Below, piece by piece: positions 59,051 through 64,000 of a DNA stretch of 64,000 nucleotides. Position 1 is the stretch's first letter. Each line of letters begins with the position of its first letter. The notes beneath the pieces were generated by a model. It did not search any database, was not told the DNA's origin, and saw only the letters and a program-made list of their open reading frames with translations. The stretch is from Rhodothermales bacterium (lineage in GTDB: Bacteria > Bacteroidota > Rhodothermia > Rhodothermales > VXPQ01): NCBI GenBank assembly GCA_951812345.1, contig OX638295.1, positions 1,518,965-1,582,964 on the forward strand. The letters are read 5' to 3'. Position numbers and translations under genes: made by a program.

Positions 59051-60889
59051 ATGGCGCATGACGTAGTCATGGATATCGAAGGGAGCATCCGGGTGATGCC
59101 GGAGGCGCTTTCCAATAAAATTGCTGCCGGAGAAGTGGTGCAACGCCCGGCTTCGGCAGTGAAGGAATTGTTGGAAAACGCGGTGGACGCCGGCGCCGGG
59201 TCCATTACGCTGATTCTGAAGAGAGCGGGCACGGAATTGATCCAGATCGTGGATGACGGTTGCGGTATGACTCGGGAAGATGCGGCCGCCTGTTTTCGGC
59301 GGCACGCCACGAGTAAACTCTTTGTCGCCGAAGACCTGAACCGTATCCAGACTCTCGGTTTTCGGGGCGAAGCCCTTGCGTCGATCGCTGCGGTGGCGCA
59401 GATCGAGTTACGTACGAAACGGGCTGCTGACGGCGCCGGATTCTGCATCTGCAACGAGGGAGGGCGTATTGTTTCTTCAGAGCCGTGCGCTACGAGCGAT
59501 GGCACATCGCTGGCCGTACGTAATCTGTTTTACAACGTGCCTGCCCGGCGGAATTTTCTGAAGACCCCGGCTACGGAGCTCCGCCATATCATAGAGACGT
59601 TTCAGACGCTTGCGCTGTCTCGCCCCGATATTGCCTTCACGCTCATCCACGACGATGCGGAAATGCATCGGCTTCCCGCCGAGCCCGGGGAACCGGCCGA
59701 TGCGCTCCGCGCTCGCATCGGGGCATTGTTCAGCGACCAGTACCCCGATATGCTCGTCCCTGTGGGGGAGCAGACAAGTTATCTGACCGTGCACGGGTTT
59801 GTCGGTATGCCCGAGTTGCACAAGAAGCATCGCAGCGAGCAGTTCCTGTTTGTCAACGGACGGATTGTGAAGAGCCGTTCGCTGGCACATGCGATTCAAT
59901 CGGCGTACGAGGGGCTTGTACCTCAGAAGACCTGGCCGTTTTTCTGCATTTTCCTGTCGGTGGATCCGTCCCGGGTCGATGTGAATGTGCATCCGGCAAA
60001 GGCCGAAGTGCGATTCGACGACGACCGGGGCGTGTACGGATTTCTTCATGCGGTCGTGCAGAAAGGGCTCGGCGTCATGCTGTTGACGCCGCTCGTCGAT
60101 GCCTCCTCCACCGATACGGCCGAACCCTGGGTACTGAAATCGCCTGCGAAGGAATTTACCGTTCCCGGAACAACCCGTCCGGCGGGCGCTTCCGGATTTT
60201 CTTCCGGTTCGCCTTCAGCAGGGTATTATCGGAAGGACGAACAACGGGATGCAGGCCGGCAGTCCGAGGAACTGTATCGCGGTGTGGCGTCTCTACCGAT
60301 TCCGGATGCAGCGCCCGGCGACGAGGACATGCTCCTCTGGCAGCTTCACGGCTGCTACATTCTCACGCAGATCCAGTCGGGTCTGATGATCATCGATCAG
60401 CATGCCGCGCACGAGCGTATTCTGTACGAGCGTGCGCTTGATTACCTCCAGCAAGGACAGGGGCTGTCCCAACAACTGCTGTTTGCCCGTACCATAGAGT
60501 TCTCTCCTTCGGATTTCGAACTGCTCAAGGAATTATTGCCGGATCTGGGCACCCTCGGATTCGACATCGAGTTGCTCAGCGGGCGAACGGCCGTCGTGCG
60601 GGGCGTGCCGTCGGAAATACATACCGGCGACAAGGAGGGATTGCTTGAAGACCTGCTGGCTCAATACCGGCGCGACGACGAGCAAGCCGGAACGGAGCGA
60701 AGCGAGCGACTTGCAAGGAGTCTGGCGCGGCGCGGCGCTATCCGGGCTGGCGCTGTGCTCGCGCCTGCGGAAATGCGATCTGTCATCGATCAGCTCTTCG
60801 CATGCGACAAACCCTATGTATGTCCGAGGGGGCGCGCCACAGTGGTTCGAATCCCCATCGAGGAGTTGCAGAAGCGCTTCGGTCATTGA
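59051..60889 (+). CDS. mutL: DNA mismatch repair protein MutL
   Basis: GHKL ATPase that links MutS mismatch recognition to excision. The N-terminal motifs are IAAGEVVQRPASAVKELLENAVDAGA, DDGCGM and TLGFRGEALASIA, then NGRIVKSRSL and VDVNVHPAKAEVRF. A disordered linker spans residues about 355-420. The C-terminal domain has the metal-site DQHAAHERILYE, but the zinc motif usually written CPHGRP reads CPRGRA and the ACH/ACR cysteine is missing (RRGAIRAG), so the endonuclease site is altered. The 612-aa length is normal. tilS follows at 13 bp. Confidence 0.95.
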   Translation: MAHDVVMDIEGSIRVMPEALSNKIAAGEVVQRPASAVKELLENAVDAGAGSITLILKRAGTELIQIVDDGCGMTREDAAACFRRHATSKLFVAEDLNRIQTLGFRGEALASIAAVAQIELRTKRAADGAGFCICNEGGRIVSSEPCATSDGTSLAVRNLFYNVPARRNFLKTPATELRHIIETFQTLALSRPDIAFTLIHDDAEMHRLPAEPGEPADALRARIGALFSDQYPDMLVPVGEQTSYLTVHGFVGMPELHKKHRSEQFLFVNGRIVKSRSLAHAIQSAYEGLVPQKTWPFFCIFLSVDPSRVDVNVHPAKAEVRFDDDRGVYGFLHAVVQKGLGVMLLTPLVDASSTDTAEPWVLKSPAKEFTVPGTTRPAGASGFSSGSPSAGYYRKDEQRDAGRQSEELYRGVASLPIPDAAPGDEDMLLWQLHGCYILTQIQSGLMIIDQHAAHERILYERALDYLQQGQGLSQQLLFARTIEFSPSDFELLKELLPDLGTLGFDIELLSGRTAVVRGVPSEIHTGDKEGLLEDLLAQYRRDDEQAGTERSERLARSLARRGAIRAGAVLAPAEMRSVIDQLFACDKPYVCPRGRATVVRIPIEELQKRFGH

Positions 60890-60902
60890 CGGCACTTGCG
60901 GC

Positions 60903-62297
60903 ATGGATTCCTTCGAGCGACGTATCGACGCTTTTCTTCGCCGGCATGCCCTGCTGGAAACCGGCGAACCGGTGGCGATCGGCCTGAGTGGTGGGGTGGA
61001 TTCGATCGTGCTTGCCTCGGTGCTGGCTACGCTGGGGATGTCCGTGCGGGCCGTGCATGTCAACTACCGGCTGCGCGGGGACGCGTCGGATGAAGACGAG
61101 GCGTTCGTGCGGACCTGGTGCGGGGAGCGGGGGATTGACCTGGTCGTGCGTTCATTCGATGGAGAATGGCCTTCTGACGCCTCGGTGCAGCAGGCGGCAC
61201 GCGATTTTCGCTATGCCGTTTTCGAGGAGGTAGCCCTGGCGATTTCCTGTGGCAAGGTGGCGGTTGGCCATCACCGGGATGATCAGGCAGAGACCGTACT
61301 TCTGAACCTGTTTCGGGGGGCAGGGCCCGAAGGGCTGGCGGGGATGCCGGTAAGGCGGGAGATTTCTCCCGGATCGTCCGTGCGGGTTGTGCGTCCCCTG
61401 CTGGCTGAGCGGCGGCGCGACATTGCGGCGTATGCTCGCGCGCAGGGTCTTACGTGGCGGGAGGATGCGTCGAATACGATCCCCAAATACCGGCGCGGCG
61501 CGCTACGGGAACGCATTTTGCCCCTGATCGAACAGCATTTCGGAGAAGCCGTTGTCGAGAATATTGCCCGGTCGGGGTCGCTCGTCCGGGAATATGTGGA
61601 CGAAGTGCTGCGCGATGAACTGGAAACCTGTTTCGATGCGGCATTGGCAGAGGGAGGCGCCGTGAACGAGGCCGCGGTCCGCGCCTTGCCGCCGGTGTTA
61701 CGCCGCCGCGTATTTATCGAGGCCCTGCGGCGTTGGGCACCCGGATTCGAGGCGGATGCCCGCGCGGCAGGCCGCATCGAAGACCTTCTGGAGAGGCAGC
61801 CGGGCCGGCGGCTCGTATTTGGGGATACCGTGGTGTGGCGGGAGCGGGACCGGATCGTTTTTGCGCCCTCCGGTTCCGGGTTTTCCGGTGAATTCGCCCC
61901 TGCATGCCATCTCGATGAGGAAGGAACCCTCGAAATTCCTGGAGGATATCTGCACGTCGAGCGGTTGGGAGCGCCTCCCGGCGATGTTACTGCCGGCGCA
62001 CCCGACGAGGTGTATCTTGACGCGAGGACGGCCCGGTTTCCCTTGCTGGTGCGCCCGTGGGCGGCGGGCGACCGGTTCGTACCGCTCGGCATGCGCCGGG
62101 GCAAGAAAATCAGCGATTTTCTGACGGATGAGCACATGCCGCCGCACCAGAAACGCGCCGTCCATGTGGTCGAGTCGGAAGGGCGGATCGTATGGGTGCT
62201 TCCGCTGCGAATTTCAGAAGAAGCGCGCGTTCGGGAGGATTCTTCGGAGGTGGTCCGGCTAAGGTTTACAAGGAACCGGGAAAGCTCGAATTTGTGA
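60903..62297 (+). CDS. tilS: tRNA(Ile)-lysidine synthetase
   Basis: Modifies C34 of tRNA-Ile(CAU) to lysidine so that it reads AUA. It is a 464-aa N-type PP-loop ATPase with SGGVDS in IGLSGGVDSIVLASVLA. VNYRLRGDASDEDEAFV and GHHRDDQAETVLLNLFRG are family blocks. A substrate-binding C-terminal region includes RFVPLGMRRGKKISDFLTDEHMPPHQK. The ATG at 60903 begins the PP-loop domain; the upstream open codons lie in mutL. Repeat R5 follows the stop by 14 bp. Confidence 0.95.
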   Translation: MDSFERRIDAFLRRHALLETGEPVAIGLSGGVDSIVLASVLATLGMSVRAVHVNYRLRGDASDEDEAFVRTWCGERGIDLVVRSFDGEWPSDASVQQAARDFRYAVFEEVALAISCGKVAVGHHRDDQAETVLLNLFRGAGPEGLAGMPVRREISPGSSVRVVRPLLAERRRDIAAYARAQGLTWREDASNTIPKYRRGALRERILPLIEQHFGEAVVENIARSGSLVREYVDEVLRDELETCFDAALAEGGAVNEAAVRALPPVLRRRVFIEALRRWAPGFEADARAAGRIEDLLERQPGRRLVFGDTVVWRERDRIVFAPSGSGFSGEFAPACHLDEEGTLEIPGGYLHVERLGAPPGDVTAGAPDEVYLDARTARFPLLVRPWAAGDRFVPLGMRRGKKISDFLTDEHMPPHQKRAVHVVESEGRIVWVLPLRISEEARVREDSSEVVRLRFTRNRESSNL

Positions 62298-62311
62298 ACC
62301 CGGGGAAGTGC

Positions 62312-62473
62312 GGGCGCGGAGCGCCCTTCGGGAGGCTGCGAGGGGTACGCTGACCGTGTCATTCCTCATTGTGCGGGGGGCAGTGTGGGGGGCAGGCCAC
62401 ACTGCTTCGTCATTCCTTGCCAGCCTGCTTTTCGCAAGCCTCTGAACTTCACGGACTTAATCGGAGTATCTCT
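62312..62473. repeat. Interspersed hairpin element, copy R5 (left end lost, arm B reduced)
   Basis: Only the right end (TTAATCGGAGTATCTCT, to 62473) and arm A are complete. Arm B is reduced to a 6-bp stem with 3-nt loop (GGGCGC GGA GCGCCC, 62312-62326), and the left terminal repeat is missing. Arm A keeps the GGAATGAC-type internal loop, but its tip carries a local duplication (runs of C/G near 62375-62400). It lies between tilS and hpt. Confidence 0.8.
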
Positions 62474-62524
62474 GGATCGTTTCTGCAAGCGTACTGCAAG
62501 AACTCCGAAAAAACACACCCGGCC

Positions 62525-63103
62525 ATGCCCGACACGTCTAATCTTTCCAGATTCTCGGATACGTCCGTGTTGTGCCGGGGCGAGCGCTTCGAGGTGTATA
62601 TCGACCAGGATGGGATCCGGCGCCGCGTGGCCGAAATAGGGGAGGAGATTTCTCTGCGCTACGCGGGCAGGAATCCGGTGCTCATAGGCGTGTTGCATGG
62701 CGCCTGCATGTTTCTCGCCGATTTGTTGCGCGTGCTTACGATAGATTGCGAAGTGGATTTCCGGAGGCTGTCCTCGTACGAGGGAGGGACAACCTCCAGC
62801 GGCCGGATCGTTGAGCGGGAGGGTGTGGCGCGGATCGATCTCAGCGGGCGCCATGTCATCGTGGTGGAGGACATTGTGGATACGGGGCTTACCATGGCCT
62901 ATCTCACGGAACGCATCAAGGAGCAGGGGCCGGCTTCGCTCCGTATCGCTACGCTCCTGCACAAGCCGGAAGCGGCCCGTGTGCACGTCCCCATCGATTA
63001 TGTAGGGTTCCGGGCGCCCAACCGTTTTCTGATCGGCTACGGGATGGATTACGAACAAACCGGGCGCCACCTGCCGGAGATATATATCCGGGCGGAGGAG
63101 TAA
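62525..63103 (+). CDS. hpt: Hypoxanthine phosphoribosyltransferase
   Basis: Purine salvage enzyme that converts hypoxanthine and guanine to IMP and GMP with PRPP. The 192-aa protein has VLIGVLHGACMFLADLLR, the flexible loop SSYEGGTTSSGRI, and the PRPP motif VIVVEDIVDTGLTM. The base-recognition end is VGFRAPNRFLIGYGMDYE. The ATG at 62525 gives the usual length; the frame upstream is repeat-derived. It converges on the HD-domain gene at the right edge. Confidence 0.93.
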   Translation: MPDTSNLSRFSDTSVLCRGERFEVYIDQDGIRRRVAEIGEEISLRYAGRNPVLIGVLHGACMFLADLLRVLTIDCEVDFRRLSSYEGGTTSSGRIVEREGVARIDLSGRHVIVVEDIVDTGLTMAYLTERIKEQGPASLRIATLLHKPEAARVHVPIDYVGFRAPNRFLIGYGMDYEQTGRHLPEIYIRAEE

Positions 63104-63168
63104 TCTTCGCCAGCCGGCGGTTCAGTTCATGCACACCCGCGGCCTTGTTCCATGCCGTCCGCATTATT

Positions 63169-64000
63169 TCACCCCCCCATCTCCAATCCCACCTCCTTCG
63201 GATAGCACACGAACGGCTTCACCACCACCTCCCCAAGCGAAGCAACCGTCGTAGCCTCGGCCGTTTGGGAAAGCTCCCGGACGGTCCCGGTCCTGTCGAG
63301 CACATGCACCGAATCCCGCACGTGTTCGTAGGCAAGATGCCGCGTGTCGTCCCGGATCAGATAACAACGGGCGTCTTCCCTGGCGCACGCGGCGTCGCTT
63401 AACCCCTTGCGCACAAGCCATGCCGCGATGCGGTCTGTCCATGCCGATACCTGCTCCTGCGACGGCGGGTCGGACAGAAAGGTAACGCGAAAGAAATCCC
63501 GTTCGATAAACCGGCGGCAAAGATCTGCAAGGATGCGGTCCGGATGCTGCATGCATGCTTTCATGCAGTGCATGACGTCCACATCGTCGATTCGGCAAAA
63601 GCGCTCCCGGACCTCTTCCCGGCGTATATCGTCGAGAATCAGATGATTCGTCAGAAAAAAGAGCAGGGAAGGCGAACAATGCCCGCCCAGGCTTTTCGAA
63701 TCCCGTGCAAGGTGTTCACGTATCCGCCCGAAAGCGGTGCGCAGGAGCCTGTCCCCCGCGACGACGGTTTTGTGCAGGTAGACCTGCCAGTACATCAGCC
63801 GCCGGGAGATGATATAATTTTCGATGGCGTAGATGCCCTTGGCTTCGATGACAATGCGGGAATCCGGACCGCCCTCCTGGGGATGCGTCCGCATGGTTTT
63901 GATGATGCGTTCTACACCCACATCCCCCTCTACGACGCCGGTATAAAAGGAATCGCGCCGCAGGAAGTCCAGGCGGTCCATATCCAGTTGGCTGGAAACA
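63169..64000 (-). CDS. HD-domain phosphohydrolase (partial, runs off the window)
   Basis: The last 277 or so residues of an HD-superfamily protein. The visible part begins SSQLDMDRLDFLRRDSFYTGVVEG, the segment that follows the HD core in dGTPase-like/YdhJ-type proteins. Next come a conserved EAKGIYAIENYIISRRLMYWQVYLHKT and a C-terminal helical domain with a ligand-binding look (ERDFFRVTFLSDPPSQ). The HD motif itself would lie beyond position 64000. A nucleotide substrate is likely from the family, but the exact reaction is unknown. Confidence 0.85.
   Translation of the reverse strand, partial: VSSQLDMDRLDFLRRDSFYTGVVEGDVGVERIIKTMRTHPQEGGPDSRIVIEAKGIYAIENYIISRRLMYWQVYLHKTVVAGDRLLRTAFGRIREHLARDSKSLGGHCSPSLLFFLTNHLILDDIRREEVRERFCRIDDVDVMHCMKACMQHPDRILADLCRRFIERDFFRVTFLSDPPSQEQVSAWTDRIAAWLVRKGLSDAACAREDARCYLIRDDTRHLAYEHVRDSVHVLDRTGTVRELSQTAEATTVASLGEVVVKPFVCYPKEVGLEMGG

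Overview
The window looks like a chromosomal segment of a moderately GC-rich bacterium of the Bacteroidota/Rhodothermota group. The placement is an inference. It rests on a type IX secretion (T9SS) protease PorU next to PorV, several proteins ending in T9SS-type C-terminal sorting domains, a GCS2-CBS fusion, a DUF5683-type protein, and many start codons without a clear Shine-Dalgarno sequence. There is no rRNA, CRISPR array, phage or transposase gene. One tRNA (Arg, CCG) is present.

Layout. 0.3-3.4 kb (+): hisS, lgt, rlmB. 3.5-11 kb (-): a histidine/proline block in transcription order hisB, proC, hisH, hisA, hisF, followed by a class V aminotransferase, a UPF0104-type membrane protein and a secreted orphan M1-peptidase C-terminal/HEAT protein; a terminator-like hairpin lies between hisH and hisA. 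11.2-14 kb (+): a spondin-domain T9SS cargo and metG. 14.3-17.5 kb (-): an MscS channel and a GCS2-CBS fusion. 17.7-23.2 kb (+): a TPR lipoprotein, an EnvC-like murein-hydrolase activator, lpd and an M20 peptidase. 23.4-26 kb (-): YkvA, an M23 endopeptidase and a PduO-type cobalamin adenosyltransferase. 26.1-27.9 kb (+): a lipoprotein, an HNH nuclease and a small membrane protein. 27.9-35.2 kb (-): gap, pgk, a dimethylargininase-like enzyme, a glycosyltransferase, thiC (unlike its neighbours in codon use) and msrP. 35.5-40.4 kb (+): a TPR protein, a sigma-54 response regulator, LolD, NadA and an MBL hydrolase. 40.7-53.5 kb (+): the T9SS locus porU-porV, an M6-like protein that has lost its HExxH, a gluzincin/beta-propeller/barrel protein and a TlpA thioredoxin. 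53.7-63.1 kb (+): a DUF5683 protein, a Fic protein behind a phased operator array, a CPBP protease, cdsA, mutL, tilS and hpt. An HD-domain gene (-) runs off the right edge.

The most unusual content is non-coding. A family of interspersed elements, about 255-258 bp when complete, recurs at least six times. Each has terminal inverted repeats and two internal hairpin arms. The stems differ between copies but stay paired, the loop elements of arm A are nearly invariant, and arms are lost or shortened as modules. Some copies abut or enter the 5' ends of genes and may supply their start codons. The second highlight is a set of six TTGCGNNA-type boxes, mostly spaced 20 bp apart, in front of a winged-helix Fic protein whose Fic motif has Gln where the catalytic His should be.
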